This document shows, in pieces, positions 47,227-56,884 of a stretch of 64,000 bases of DNA. The stretch is from an uncultured Kangiellaceae bacterium. Its GTDB lineage: Bacteria; Pseudomonadota; Gammaproteobacteria; Enterobacterales; Kangiellaceae. Position numbers and translations under genes: made by a program. The notes beneath the pieces are model-generated. The model was not told the origin of the DNA. It searched no databases and worked only from the letters and a program-made list of their open reading frames with translations. Position 1 is the first letter of the stretch. Every line of letters starts with the position of its first letter. The stretch lies in assembly GCA_905479925.1 (NCBI GenBank), contig CAJQOL010000013.1:107531-171530 (forward strand), read 5' to 3'.

Positions 47227-48543
47227 ATGTTCAAAAGATACGATTCACAACATAAACAACTGCCCAGCAAACAAGCCCGACTAACAAAAAAACGGCTTAA
47301 CCATGAAACTGGTTTTAGTCGTCGACGTTTTCTTCGTGAGAGCCTGCTGTCCTCGGTGTTTGTACCACTGTTCGGCTGCGGCGGCGGCAGTTCGGATAAC
47401 ACCCTACCGCCAATAACCGTGCGTTCGACACCGGGCGAGTTATCTCAGGCTCAAACAACTCAATCTATTTTAATAATCGGTGCCGGACTATCTGGCTTAG
47501 TAGCAGCCTATGAGTTAAGCAGGGCTGGTCATCAAGTCACCTTGTTAGAAGCGAGAGAGCGATCTGGCGGACGCGTTCATACAATCAATTTACCTTTTTC
47601 AAACGGCCAATTTGCGGAAGCTGGCGCCTCTAGAATCCCATCGAATCATAATCTTACCCATGGGTATTGTGATCACTTTAGTCTTGCACGTGATCCATTT
47701 TATCCAAATACTGAGCGCTACTTTGAGATCGCAGCGGCACAAGCTTCCTTTATAGACGCCAACAGTTATATCAATCAACCCCCTTGGCAGGGCTCTGTAA
47801 ACCGCAGTGCGTATAGCAAAATACGTGGCGGCATGTCGCTACTTCCAACCTCTTTTGCTGACCAACTATCAAACAGTATTATCTACTCACAGGCCGTTGA
47901 GTCGGTAACCCAAAGTAATAGCGAGGTTAGCGTTACCACCCAAGATGGTAGTCGCTTCCAAGCGGAGCGGTTGTTATGTACGGTACCACTACCAGTGCTC
48001 GCTAATATAGAATTCACACCGTCATTGTCGGTGGATAAAATTAGCGCGGCTAATGGCGGTTATAACTATACGGATTCCTCCCGATTATATAGTCAGTTTG
48101 ATTCACGCTTTTGGCTTGAGCAAAATCTAAATGGCTGGGGAAACAGTGACCATCCGGAAGAAATATGGCAACCGACTTGGGATAACGATCAAGAGTCAGG
48201 AATTTTGCAAAGTTACTTAAGAGGCTCGGTAGCGCGGGACTTTGATCAGTTGATGCTCGATCAACAAGTAGCACAAATACACCAACGAATAGCCACTGCT
48301 ATCCCCGCGATTAGTGACTTTACTTCCAGCAACTTTGTCTTTTCTTGGGCTAATGAAAGTTGGTCCGGTTCCGCTTATGCGTCGCCTACGTCAAGTCAGG
48401 CTAGTCAGTTATCTGCAGCCATCGCCGAAAGCGAAGGTAGGATTCATTTTTGCGGTGAACACGCTTCTAATTTTCATGGCTGGATTCAAGAGGCGCTCGA
48501 GTCCGGAATACGAGCGGAACAGGAAATTCACAATAGTGTTTAA
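47227..48543 (+). CDS. Tat-exported flavin amine oxidase, probable lipoprotein
   Basis: A 438-residue FAD-dependent amine oxidase. The N-terminus carries a twin-arginine signal (SRRRFLRES), followed by a hydrophobic stretch and LFGC, which may be a lipobox. The dinucleotide fold follows (ILIIGAGLSGLVAAYELS, LLEARERSGGRVHT) and the C-terminal FAD site is RIHFCGEHAS. By family knowledge it would oxidise amines or amino acids in the periplasm. ATG 47227 is the best start that keeps the Tat signal near the N-terminus. Confidence 0.9.
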   Translation: MFKRYDSQHKQLPSKQARLTKKRLNHETGFSRRRFLRESLLSSVFVPLFGCGGGSSDNTLPPITVRSTPGELSQAQTTQSILIIGAGLSGLVAAYELSRAGHQVTLLEARERSGGRVHTINLPFSNGQFAEAGASRIPSNHNLTHGYCDHFSLARDPFYPNTERYFEIAAAQASFIDANSYINQPPWQGSVNRSAYSKIRGGMSLLPTSFADQLSNSIIYSQAVESVTQSNSEVSVTTQDGSRFQAERLLCTVPLPVLANIEFTPSLSVDKISAANGGYNYTDSSRLYSQFDSRFWLEQNLNGWGNSDHPEEIWQPTWDNDQESGILQSYLRGSVARDFDQLMLDQQVAQIHQRIATAIPAISDFTSSNFVFSWANESWSGSAYASPTSSQASQLSAAIAESEGRIHFCGEHASNFHGWIQEALESGIRAEQEIHNSV

Positions 48544-48596
48544 TTATTTTTGATGAAGCTAAGGCTCGACTCTCGAGCTCTCAAACTGTCAAACTG

Positions 48597-49997
48597 TCAA
48601 ACTCTCGGCGGTCGGCTGGCACCGCTTTTCACCTGTTCACTAATATCAAACCAATTTATATGGCGAGTAGTAAACATTACAATAACGAGCGAAATAAACG
48701 ACAGTAAACCGCCCATCAAAAAGGCGAAATCTTCAGCGCTAATAATCACATAGAGAACAGCGTAAAGCACTGAAAACATGCCAGAAAAAGCTAATGCCAA
48801 ACGAATATTTTGCAGCACATAACGTAAGTAAAAAAGCAGTAGTAAAACGCAACAAAGCGTCGATACCAAATAGGCAGTGGCAAATCGAATATGCTCCGAC
48901 AACGAAACTAACAACAAGTAGAAAACTGCGATAGCGACACCCACTAGTGCATATTGAATTGGATGAATAGGTAGCTTCTTTACTATTTCAAAAATAAAGA
49001 AAGCGATAAAGCTCAAACCAATAAACAGAATTCCGTATTTAACGGAGCGTTCAGACTGAAGGTATACGTCAACAGGTTCTATGTGTTTGACTCCATAAGC
49101 AGAGTACATTAAAGCGTCACACTGTGCTTTTTGGCATTGATACAGTTTATTTGAAATATTACTCGCGAAGGAAGTGGTCTTCCACTCAGCTTTATAGCCC
49201 GACTGGTCAATTGAATAAGTTACCGGTAAAAAAGAACCTTCAAATTGTGGGTGCGGCCAACTTGACTGGACCGTTAATCGGCTTTCGTTTCCAACCGGAA
49301 CAAATGACAAAGATTCCATGCCCCTTAAATCAATACTGAGTTCGAAATTTAGGTTTGTCTTTTTTGAGTTAGTTATCTTTACTTTTTCCTTTTTAAACTG
49401 GTCCTTTGGGAGCAACGAATGAACGCCTTGTGGCGACTGCGTTATCAACGTGCCCGGTTTAATTTTAAGCGGTTGCCCCTGCCAACTGAATTGGGGCACC
49501 GAATTAATTCCCCGCGGGTCAGATATAGAAACGGCAATAAATGCTTGGCCAATTACCATATTCGGATGGTTTTTTTGGGTTTCTTGGAAAAAATTCTGCA
49601 ACCTTTCGCGGTTGAATAACCCTGAAATACTAATTAAACTATTATAAACGGGCACTCGATAGATTCCTTTACTGCGAGTCGCCTGCGCTATATCGGCATT
49701 AATTTGCAGTCGATCCGCTTCGAAATAACGCTGTTTTTTTTCAGTACGCATTTGCCATACCTTTTCTTTTAATTGCTTATCCCAAACTTCAATTTTTTTC
49801 TCGGTGGTGTAAGGAACAACAAGAATTGGAACTATAACTTTTTGCTCTGATGTCCAACTCTCCGCCACACTGGCTCTTGCTTGCTCAAGGTAATGACTTC
49901 GTTCAGATATTTTTGAAAGAATCATGTCCAACGGAATAAGCAACATGAGCGCAAGAATTGCGATAACAATTATTTTTTTAGTCAGTAAATTTGGCAT
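48597..49997 (-). CDS. creD: CreD family inner-membrane protein
   Basis: A 466-residue protein with one N-terminal helix, a large periplasmic domain (about residues 35-310; SEQKVIVPILVVPYTTEKK, MESLSFVPVGNESR) and a C-terminal bundle of about five membrane segments. This is the CreD layout; in other gammaproteobacteria creD is controlled by CreBC and affects envelope and beta-lactam responses. No creBC genes are in this window. It is transcribed towards the amine oxidase gene. Confidence 0.9.
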   Translation of the reverse strand: MPNLLTKKIIVIAILALMLLIPLDMILSKISERSHYLEQARASVAESWTSEQKVIVPILVVPYTTEKKIEVWDKQLKEKVWQMRTEKKQRYFEADRLQINADIAQATRSKGIYRVPVYNSLISISGLFNRERLQNFFQETQKNHPNMVIGQAFIAVSISDPRGINSVPQFSWQGQPLKIKPGTLITQSPQGVHSLLPKDQFKKEKVKITNSKKTNLNFELSIDLRGMESLSFVPVGNESRLTVQSSWPHPQFEGSFLPVTYSIDQSGYKAEWKTTSFASNISNKLYQCQKAQCDALMYSAYGVKHIEPVDVYLQSERSVKYGILFIGLSFIAFFIFEIVKKLPIHPIQYALVGVAIAVFYLLLVSLSEHIRFATAYLVSTLCCVLLLLFYLRYVLQNIRLALAFSGMFSVLYAVLYVIISAEDFAFLMGGLLSFISLVIVMFTTRHINWFDISEQVKSGASRPPRV

Positions 49998-50123
49998 TAA
50001 TGTTTCCCCCTATTATTTACATTGCTTGCCTAGGAGGAAAACATAACCGATGAAAGTGGCGAAATTCTGACTTTTTAATTGTCAATTATGCGGCGGAAAA
50101 ATAATAGCAATAAGCTTTCTAAA

Positions 50124-50543
50124 CTACGTTGACAAATGATTTTGCGCAGTCACTTTACCGGCTAATTCTGCATATTGATAACTAGTGATTTCATGCATAT
50201 TATCGTCAATATCTCTAAAGTACATTGACCATGAAAGCTGGTGATCCGCTATTCTTAGTTTAATTTTGTGATGCTCCAAATGCTCTTTCCATTGTAAGAA
50301 TTGTTTTGCATCCGCTTTAAATGCAATCGATGTGCAAGGTTCCTGATTTGTCCGAACAAACAGTGCCAAATGGATTGTCTTTGATTGGTCTTCAATCGTT
50401 AATGGACCGTGTTCATCATTCCAGAGGTTTAACTCGTTAACGACGTTAAAACCCATGACAGACTGATACCACTGCAGAGCCCTCGGTTTATCTTTGACAT
50501 ATAAATGAAAATGATCGATACCGTTTAATAAAGGATAAGTCAT
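50124..50543 (-). CDS. VOC (glyoxalase/dioxygenase) family protein
   Basis: A 139-residue vicinal-oxygen-chelate protein: start GIDHFHLYVKDKPRALQWYQ, middle IHLALFVRTNQEP and end MYFRDIDDNMHEITSY, giving metal-site His and Glu positions. The substrate is unknown; relatives detoxify or modify small molecules. It lies downstream of the SoxR-facing 64-residue gene on the same strand, 74 bases away, and may share its promoter. Confidence 0.88.
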   Translation of the reverse strand: MTYPLLNGIDHFHLYVKDKPRALQWYQSVMGFNVVNELNLWNDEHGPLTIEDQSKTIHLALFVRTNQEPCTSIAFKADAKQFLQWKEHLEHHKIKLRIADHQLSWSMYFRDIDDNMHEITSYQYAELAGKVTAQNHLST

Positions 50544-50617
50544 TGGATAATTTTCCTATTAATTCAAATGGTTGTTGGATTGCTATATGGCCTATATTTC
50601 GATTTTTAATTAGCTAG

Positions 50618-50812
50618 CTATTTGTTAATCATAACTTGACTATAAGTTTGATAGAATTTTTGCCTAAATTTCATATCTACTTCAGGCAATGACGGCTCCT
50701 TATCCTTTGTTTCACCTGCTCTGGTTAATGGTTGATTGGCTATAAAATTTGAACGAGGCGCAATGCCTAGTAAAGCTGCACTGTAGCGGTCTAATAGATT
50801 TAATAATGACAT
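50618..50812 (-). CDS. Small protein facing a SoxR-type promoter
   Basis: A 64-residue soluble protein of unknown family, Lys/Gln-rich at the C-terminus, with no signal peptide. A SoxR-like operator with a 19-base-spacer promoter on this strand lies 34-64 bases upstream of its ATG. This is the best support that it is real. It is probably induced by redox-cycling stress; its action is unknown. Confidence 0.65.
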   Translation of the reverse strand: MSLLNLLDRYSAALLGIAPRSNFIANQPLTRAGETKDKEPSLPEVDMKFRQKFYQTYSQVMINK

Positions 50813-50845
50813 AACATGGTTCTCATTTGCTTTAATTGAAAATTC

Positions 50846-50876
50846 AGTGTAAAACCTATAGTTAACTATAGGTCAA
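50846..50876 (-). promoter_or_regulatory. SoxR-type promoter with 19-base spacer
   Basis: On the minus strand -35 TTGACC (50871-50876) and -10 TACACT (50846-50851) are 19 bases apart, the overlong spacing typical of MerR/SoxR activators. It encloses most of the perfect 20-base palindrome ACCTATAGTTAACTATAGGT (50854-50873). It points to the 64-residue gene; soxR lies on the other side. Confidence 0.8.
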
Positions 50877-50922
50877 GAATTATTTTCACGTAAAATTCAA
50901 AAAGCAGTCGGAGCAAATAGCA

Positions 50923-51444
50923 ATGGTTTCTGAGACAACCAAAACGATTACTCAAATAAAAAAGAGGAAAGAGTCTAGCAACCAGCCAACGACGAGACTA
51001 CAACGGCGTAGTACGGGGGAAGGGCTTAGTATTGGCGATGTTGCAAAAAGAGCCGGAGTCAGTGTTCAAACGTTACACTTCTATGAGTCAAAAGGGTTAA
51101 TTGTTAGCTCTAGAAACGCCGGAAACCAGCGTCGCTTTCATGGCAATATGTTACGAAGAGTCGCAATTATTAAAAGCGCTCAAAAACTGGGGCTTTCCCT
51201 AAACGAAATATCAGAGGCGTTTGCCTCGTTGCCAAAGACAAAATCCCCAACCACCAAACAATGGCAACAAATGTCAAAAGGCTGGAGAGAAAAACTGCAG
51301 AATAAAATAGATTCTCTAATCGCATTAAGAGACCAGCTTGATAGCTGTATTGGCTGCGGTTGCTTGTCGATAAAATCTTGCTCACTCAGAAATCCCGACG
51401 ACTCCGCCAGTAATGACGGTGTTGGTGCGGTATTTCTAAAATGA
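50923..51444 (+). CDS. soxR: Redox-sensitive transcriptional activator SoxR
   Basis: A 173-residue MerR-family protein. The HTH (LSIGDVAKRAGVSVQTLHFY) and the [2Fe-2S] motif CIGCGCLSIKSC are diagnostic of SoxR. About 30 basic residues precede the HTH, an N-terminal extension longer than in E. coli SoxR. A perfect palindrome between it and the divergent small gene is its likely binding site. No soxS is present, consistent with the non-enteric mode in which SoxR directly controls small target genes. Confidence 0.95.
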   Translation: MVSETTKTITQIKKRKESSNQPTTRLQRRSTGEGLSIGDVAKRAGVSVQTLHFYESKGLIVSSRNAGNQRRFHGNMLRRVAIIKSAQKLGLSLNEISEAFASLPKTKSPTTKQWQQMSKGWREKLQNKIDSLIALRDQLDSCIGCGCLSIKSCSLRNPDDSASNDGVGAVFLK

Positions 51445-51451
51445 CCGACTT

Positions 51452-51730
51452 TTAGCTTTTAGATTCACCCAAATATTGTAACCCCAAGCCACCGATATCT
51501 ACTCGACGAATAACCATATCGAGAACAGGAGCTTGCAATTCTAGCGATACCGGTCGGTCTAGCTGAACTTGCACAACAGCGCCTAAGTTTGGCAAATCAT
51601 GACCATCGGCAACAATATAGATACCGTCGTCACTAAAATTAGAAACATTAAACTTAATGTCCTGAAATTCTTGGAAGGATAGTCGAACGTCGAAATTGGC
51701 GGGGTGTCGGGTCTGTTTTCTTCTTTCCAT
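51452..51730 (-). CDS. PilZ domain protein
   Basis: A 92-residue single PilZ domain, a c-di-GMP receptor fold. The binding arginines are visible at the start (RRKQTRHPA) with the second motif NFSDDGIYI (D/NxSxxG-like). ATG 51730 follows GGAG at the right distance and is preferred over a TTG at 51742. It stands alone; the window also encodes a diguanylate cyclase. Confidence 0.9.
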   Translation of the reverse strand: MERRKQTRHPANFDVRLSFQEFQDIKFNVSNFSDDGIYIVADGHDLPNLGAVVQVQLDRPVSLELQAPVLDMVIRRVDIGGLGLQYLGESKS

Positions 51731-51971
51731 CTTATACTCCAAACAATGAAATGATAAAAACTTACTAACTAAACTGTCTATATTTTAACCGTAATTGCTA
51801 AAAATATCCACCTAAGCGATATTTTCACTCAATCGGCACTGATTCTATTAGACGCTAAATGGCTCTTGTTAGACGAACAAACTGACTAAATCTGCGTCTA
51901 TCTTTGCCATTACTCTTCAAACTAGTTTAAGCTAACTGACAAACCGTTATTGATTAAAGTAGGAACCTAAC

Positions 51972-52385
51972 ATGCTCAAAGTACTTATCGCCGTATCGCT
52001 ATTAGCCTTTAGTTTTGCTACTACTGTAGCTAAAGAAAAGGAAATAAAGTCACTCTCCCAACAGATTGCAGTCACCAGCAAGCTGGAGGTTTCCGAGCTG
52101 CAAAAATTTGACCTCAGCCAGCAGGTAAAAGGATTACAAGGTTATGATATTCGCGCACGGCGTATCATTGTGCCTGCGGGCGGTACCATTGCCGAACATG
52201 AGCACTCTGCAAGACCTGGAATTGTTTATGTACTATCCGGTGAGATAACAGAATACCGAGGTAATAAAACTTCCCAATTAAAAGCTGGTGATTCGGTTGT
52301 TGAAGATGCGAAGACTGTGCACGCCTACAAAAACACCAGTAATCAACCCTGTGTATTAATAGCGTTTGATATCCCTCAACAATAA
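51972..52385 (+). CDS. Exported cupin-domain protein
   Basis: A 137-residue protein: a signal peptide (LIAVSLLAFSFATTVA), then a cupin barrel with the metal-binding stretch GGTIAEHEHSARPGIVYVLSG and the second motif AKTVHAY. The function is unknown; relatives bind metals or small ligands in the periplasm. Monocistronic. Confidence 0.88.
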   Translation: MLKVLIAVSLLAFSFATTVAKEKEIKSLSQQIAVTSKLEVSELQKFDLSQQVKGLQGYDIRARRIIVPAGGTIAEHEHSARPGIVYVLSGEITEYRGNKTSQLKAGDSVVEDAKTVHAYKNTSNQPCVLIAFDIPQQ

Positions 52386-52508
52386 CAGCTATGACAACCT
52401 CAATAGCGTTTACTGTAACGGGAAAGAATTAACTATTTTAAACCTTCAAATATCTTTAACGAGGCATCGGCTGAATAGCAAAAGGGTGCTTCAAATTTGC
52501 TTGTTGGT

Positions 52509-53399
52509 TTAATCCGCCGCTTTTTTAGCGGTTAATTTTCCTTTGACAATGCCGGTGGATAGACCGGTGCCCGCCAAAATTATAAGGCCCGCGACTAACG
52601 TTGACGCAGGCGCTGTCTCGTTGAGAAATAAATAACCCCAAACCAACCCAAATACAGGAATTAAAAATGTAACCACGGTGGCATTGGTTGCCCCTGTTCT
52701 GGCAATTAACCTAAAGAACAGTAGTTGTGCAAAAGCGGTACACGCTATCGCTAATATGCTTACATTTATCCATGCGGTTGTTGACGGAACTTGTTGAGGC
52801 CACCAATAAATTGCAAACGGAATCATCAGTAATGAAGCAGTAAAAAGGCTTCCGGCGGTGATTGATAATGGGTCCATCGAAGCAAGTTTTGTCTTAGAAT
52901 AATTCGCGGCAATACCATAACAAAGAGTACCCGAAACACCGGCGATGATAGCTAAGGTTAAATTATCCGCCGCAAAGCCAATTTTATCCCACACCAATAA
53001 AACAACGCCTGATAGACCAACGGCCAATCCTAAAGCCGCCAACCGACTGAGTCGCTGACCAAACCAAATGAAAGCAATAGTAGAAGCAAAAATAGGCGTT
53101 GCTGCATTTAATACCGAAGCAAAACCAGCGGTCACATAAAGCGTTGAGTAAGCAATTAAAGAAAACGGTAGCGCAGAATTAAGCAATCCTACCAAAAACA
53201 AGGATGATAGATTGGTTGAGATCAATCGCTGTTTTTGCTTTATAAAAACGATAGGTAATAGCACTAACGCCGCTAATACAACACGTATAGTCATCATTGG
53301 CACCGCACCAAACTCCGCAACCGAGACGCGCATAAATAAAAAAGATGCGCCCCATAAGGCTGCTAATAAAATTAGATCGATGATGTCTCTGGTTTTCAT
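52509..53399 (-). CDS. DMT/EamA family transporter
   Basis: A 296-residue permease with ten predicted membrane helices arranged as two EamA repeats (ALWGASFLFMRVSVAEFG and LVWGYLFLNETAPASTL mark the repeat patterns). It probably exports amino acids or metabolites; the substrate is unknown. There is no adjacent regulator. Confidence 0.92.
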   Translation of the reverse strand: MKTRDIIDLILLAALWGASFLFMRVSVAEFGAVPMMTIRVVLAALVLLPIVFIKQKQRLISTNLSSLFLVGLLNSALPFSLIAYSTLYVTAGFASVLNAATPIFASTIAFIWFGQRLSRLAALGLAVGLSGVVLLVWDKIGFAADNLTLAIIAGVSGTLCYGIAANYSKTKLASMDPLSITAGSLFTASLLMIPFAIYWWPQQVPSTTAWINVSILAIACTAFAQLLFFRLIARTGATNATVVTFLIPVFGLVWGYLFLNETAPASTLVAGLIILAGTGLSTGIVKGKLTAKKAAD

Positions 53400-53728
53400 A
53401 ATTATTGGCCTGGCTGGCTATTGGTTCAATTGGTTATTCGCTCAGGTGCTTAATGAGTCATTTGCCCATATCACTGGTCGGCTTCTCGCCCAAATAGTAA
53501 ATTGGTTGTTCGTAAAAATAAGATTAGGACCGGTAGCTGAGATTATGACTTCTATCAGCGTCACAAACTACCGAAAACTGAACAAGTAATTTATGGTCAT
53601 GCTTTTTTGCTAATCACCTCAACCGCCAAGCTGAGATAATTGAGGCGTTATGCCACGCCATTTATGATAGCATTACGCACTATACGTCAGAGACCGCGAA
53701 ATATAAGAAAAGGTAAAACACAGATACC

Positions 53729-54190
53729 ATGCTCAACATTGTCTTATTTGAACCTGAGATCCCCCCGAATACCGGTAACATTATTAGACTATGCGCCAAT
53801 ACCGGTTATCAACTTCATATAATCGAACCCTGTGGATTCGATTTTGATGATAAAAAACTGCGTCGAGCGGGATTAGATTACCATGAATTTGCGTCGCTAA
53901 AATTTCATAAAAATTATCAGTTTTTTTTGCAAAATGAAAAACCTAATCGACTGTTTTCCTGCTCAACCAAAGGTACACGCAAACATACTGAAGCCAACTA
54001 TCAGCAAGGAGACTATTTGTTATTTGGTCCAGAAACCCGAGGTTTACCCGACGAAGTATTAACCAGCATGCCCGCTGAACATATTCTTCGTCTTCCCATG
54101 GTAGCCAACAGCCGAAGCTTAAACCTTTCAAATAGCGTCGCAATCTTTATTTACGAATCATGGAGACAGTTAGACTTCCAAGAATTGTAA
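53729..54190 (+). CDS. trmL: tRNA (cytidine(34)-2'-O)-methyltransferase
   Basis: A 153-residue SPOUT methyltransferase that modifies the wobble base of leucine tRNAs. Motifs: [29 protein letters not shown] and [20 protein letters not shown], forming the knotted SAM site. The length is the family's usual. It is not followed closely by another gene in the same direction. Confidence 0.95.
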   Translation: MLNIVLFEPEIPPNTGNIIRLCANTGYQLHIIEPCGFDFDDKKLRRAGLDYHEFASLKFHKNYQFFLQNEKPNRLFSCSTKGTRKHTEANYQQGDYLLFGPETRGLPDEVLTSMPAEHILRLPMVANSRSLNLSNSVAIFIYESWRQLDFQEL

Positions 54191-54268
54191 ATAGCAAACA
54201 AGAAAATTGGAGGGGCGTGTAACCATTATTCGAGCTCCCTCTAGCATTATTCGAGCTGCCGCCTACAA

Positions 54269-54733
54269 TTATTCGAACGTGTAGCTAAACTGATAACTAT
54301 GCATGCCCTCTTCTATATTGATCGCCATATTCCCAGAAATTCCCGCTAGTTCGCCACTGCCCGACCCAGGCATAACGCTAATGGATAACGATTGTTCGCT
54401 GGCTGACATTTCCCCATGATGTAACAAGGTAAATGCACCAGACTTTCCGTCAAGTGTTGCCACCACCTCTTCTACCGCATAATAAACCGCGTTGCCGCCT
54501 TCTATGCGTTTGCTAATCATTTGTCCAGTGCCAGTCCCTTTGAGATCACCACTAAATACTTTGTTGATAACCATTCGACCCACGGGAGCCTGCTCATCTT
54601 GCTGTGGGCTCAACTGAACCTCAAATGTACCTGTTGCTTGCATTATTTTCTCCTTAGGTTGCGCGCTTAAAAATGACACTGAACCGGCCATCATTCCGAT
54701 AATCACGACAGCGATAAATAACCGATAGCGCAT
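54269..54733 (-). CDS. DUF3224 family protein with alternative starts
   Basis: The DUF3224 domain (MQATGTFEVQLSP, GTGTGQMISKRIEGG, GMHSYQFSYTF) is complete from an internal ATG at 54643, which has a near-ideal AAGGAG Shine-Dalgarno. The frame continues upstream to ATG 54733 (or 54751), adding a segment (RLFIAVVIIGMMAGSVSFLSA) that looks like a signal peptide. The protein may thus be made as an exported 154-residue and a cytoplasmic 124-residue form, or only one is real. DUF3224 is a small beta-barrel fold of unknown function. A 9-base tandem repeat lies just upstream. Confidence 0.8.
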   Translation of the reverse strand: MRYRLFIAVVIIGMMAGSVSFLSAQPKEKIMQATGTFEVQLSPQQDEQAPVGRMVINKVFSGDLKGTGTGQMISKRIEGGNAVYYAVEEVVATLDGKSGAFTLLHHGEMSASEQSLSISVMPGSGSGELAGISGNMAINIEEGMHSYQFSYTFE

Positions 54734-54766
54734 ATTCTGTAAATGACCCATTGTTTTGGTTTATCC

Positions 54767-54799
54767 TTTTTGTGCTTTTTGTGCTTTTTGTGCTTTTTG
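54767..54799 (-). repeat. 9-base tandem repeat upstream of the DUF3224 gene
   Basis: Three exact copies of TTTTTGTGC plus a partial fourth (plus-strand notation), then T-rich similar sequence to about 54870. It begins 16 bases before the longest ATG of the DUF3224 gene. Confidence 0.8.
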
Positions 54800-54903
54800 C
54801 CTTTTACCCGCTTTACTTTTTTGGGTTTTGCTGTTTTTGGCTTTGCTTGTTTCTCGTATTGCTTGTTTCTAGTTTGATTAACCCGATATCAACAGTCGCT
54901 CCC

Positions 54904-55422
54904 CTAGAGTAGCACCGTTTTCTTCCTGCTATCGGCATGAAAAATTGCAATTAAAGAATATTTCATAAATCCAGCTGAGGTCGTTAGATAATTATGAATC
55001 CATTCTCGTAAAGTTTGAGTGAAAACCTCCGCCAGCTGGTTAGCATGAGCAGATTCCGTAAGCCGATCAGATTCGGCAAATCCAGCAGAACCAGCAGAAC
55101 CAACAACGTCATCAGCGATGGATGTCCAATTAGTCATTTCCAAAACCACTTTTTGAGGCGAATCTATAGATTTAGTATCGTCGGTAACTACAACCGTTAA
55201 ACACGACTTTGCTTGCTGCCACTCAAAGAGCAAGTAACGAGACTCATCGCCAATATTTTCTGACAACAAGCTCACCGCTTTATCAATGCTATGTATAACC
55301 GCTATATTCAGCTCATTGAGATTATTAGTCGCAACTTGCGCTTTGTGGTTGTTAGGTTGTTTTTCATCAGACGATTGGTTCGTTGTTACTTGCTCAACCA
55401 TCCACTGAATTTCATCGCTCAT
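54904..55422 (-). CDS. Hypothetical acidic protein
   Basis: A 172-residue soluble protein with an acidic, asparagine- and serine-rich N-terminal third. A more structured middle (YLLFEWQQAKSCLTVVVTDD) and a short GSAGSAGFAES low-complexity stretch follow. There is no signal peptide and no recognised family. It lies upstream of the DUF3224 gene on the same strand with a repeat-rich gap between. Confidence 0.6.
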   Translation of the reverse strand: MSDEIQWMVEQVTTNQSSDEKQPNNHKAQVATNNLNELNIAVIHSIDKAVSLLSENIGDESRYLLFEWQQAKSCLTVVVTDDTKSIDSPQKVVLEMTNWTSIADDVVGSAGSAGFAESDRLTESAHANQLAEVFTQTLREWIHNYLTTSAGFMKYSLIAIFHADSRKKTVLL

Positions 55423-55582
55423 ATATTAAAATTTCCTGACTATTTGCAAAACTAACTATGAGCCAAGAGCCTACCCGATAACCGTCTTTTAGAAAAGCTC
55501 TATTGATGGTCAACTTTGCTTGAGCCAAAGCGCTAAACCCAGTATCCTCAGTACACCTATCCCTTTAGCCAGGCTAATAATA

Positions 55583-56881
55583 ATGTTAAAAGCGCTATTT
55601 CGGTTCACTCTTTGCTTACTGTTTTTCACGCCTTTCCAATTGTTTGCAGAAAAACAATCGTTGGACTCCTTAATCGATAATGTAGAACCCAAGGTAATCG
55701 ATTGGCGTCGTCATTTTCACCAAAACCCAGAGCTTTCAAACCGAGAATTTGAAACCGCAAAGGTCATTGCGAAACACTTAGAGTCGCTAGGCATAGAAGT
55801 ACAAACCGGCGTTGCCCATACCGGTGTTGTTGGTATTTTAAAAGGGGGACTACCGGGCAAAGTGGTTGCACTCAGAGCGGATATGGATGCGCTGCCAGTT
55901 ACCGAATCCGTTGATTTACCATTTGCGTCCAAGGTTCGCTCAACCTATGCGGGCCAAGATGTTGGGGTTATGCACGCCTGCGGTCACGATACCCACGTTG
56001 CTATTTTAATGGGAGTTGCAGAAGTATTAAGCCAAGTGAAAGATAGCATTCCCGGGACGGTTAAGTTTATTTTCCAACCCGCCGAAGAAGGTGCTCCAGA
56101 AGGTGAAGAAGGCGGCGCAGAGCTCATGGTTAAAGAAGGGGTACTTCGTTCACCAAATGTGGATGCTATCTTTGGACTGCATATAAGCTCACAAACCCCC
56201 GTTGGAGTTATTGGTTATCGCCCAGGGGGCATGATGGCCAGTGTTGATGACTTTAGAATTAGGGTTCACGGAAAACAAGTACATGGCTCAACCCCTTGGA
56301 ATGGCATTGATCCAATCGTAGTGTCAGCACAGATCATTAACAGCCTACAAACCATTGTTTCTCGGCAAATGCCGCTAACCAAACAGGCAGCGGTAGTAAC
56401 TATCGGAAGTATACACGGTGGTGTTCGCTCAAATATTATTCCCTCGCAAGTTGAATTGATAGGCACCATAAGGGCTCTAGACCCGCAAATGCGACTCGAT
56501 ATCCATCAAAAAATTCGCCAAATAGCCACTCATGTGGCAAAAAGTATGGATGCAACGGTAGACGTTGATATCCCCATGTCTAACTCGTATCCGGTCACAT
56601 ACAATACACCGGAGCTTGTATCTCATATGCTACCGACATTACATAAACAAGCGGGGGAAAGTAATGTGGTGCTCATTGATGCTATAACCGGCGCGGAAGA
56701 TTTTTCCTTTTTCGCTAAAGAAATACCCGGATTTTATTTCTTTCTTGGCGGACGAGCGTTAGATGTTAAAGCCAAAGATGCTCCCGCCCATCACACGCCA
56801 GAATTCTATATTGATGAGAGTGGTATGAAACTTGGTATTAAAAGCCTTTCAAATATGGCTTTGGATTACCTGAAAAACTAA
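55583..56881 (+). CDS. Exported M20-family amidohydrolase
   Basis: A 432-residue metal-dependent hydrolase of the IAA/hippurate type. A signal peptide (LFRFTLCLLFFTPFQLFAE) precedes the catalytic domain with metal/catalytic motifs GVMHACGHDTHVAIL and FQPAEEGAPEGEEGG, a dimerisation domain, and the final His in APAHHTPEF. The ATG at 55583 was chosen over a TTG at 55520 because it begins the signal peptide. Family members release amino acids from N-acyl or amide conjugates. Confidence 0.92.
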   Translation: MLKALFRFTLCLLFFTPFQLFAEKQSLDSLIDNVEPKVIDWRRHFHQNPELSNREFETAKVIAKHLESLGIEVQTGVAHTGVVGILKGGLPGKVVALRADMDALPVTESVDLPFASKVRSTYAGQDVGVMHACGHDTHVAILMGVAEVLSQVKDSIPGTVKFIFQPAEEGAPEGEEGGAELMVKEGVLRSPNVDAIFGLHISSQTPVGVIGYRPGGMMASVDDFRIRVHGKQVHGSTPWNGIDPIVVSAQIINSLQTIVSRQMPLTKQAAVVTIGSIHGGVRSNIIPSQVELIGTIRALDPQMRLDIHQKIRQIATHVAKSMDATVDVDIPMSNSYPVTYNTPELVSHMLPTLHKQAGESNVVLIDAITGAEDFSFFAKEIPGFYFFLGGRALDVKAKDAPAHHTPEFYIDESGMKLGIKSLSNMALDYLKN

Positions 56882-56884
56882 ATA

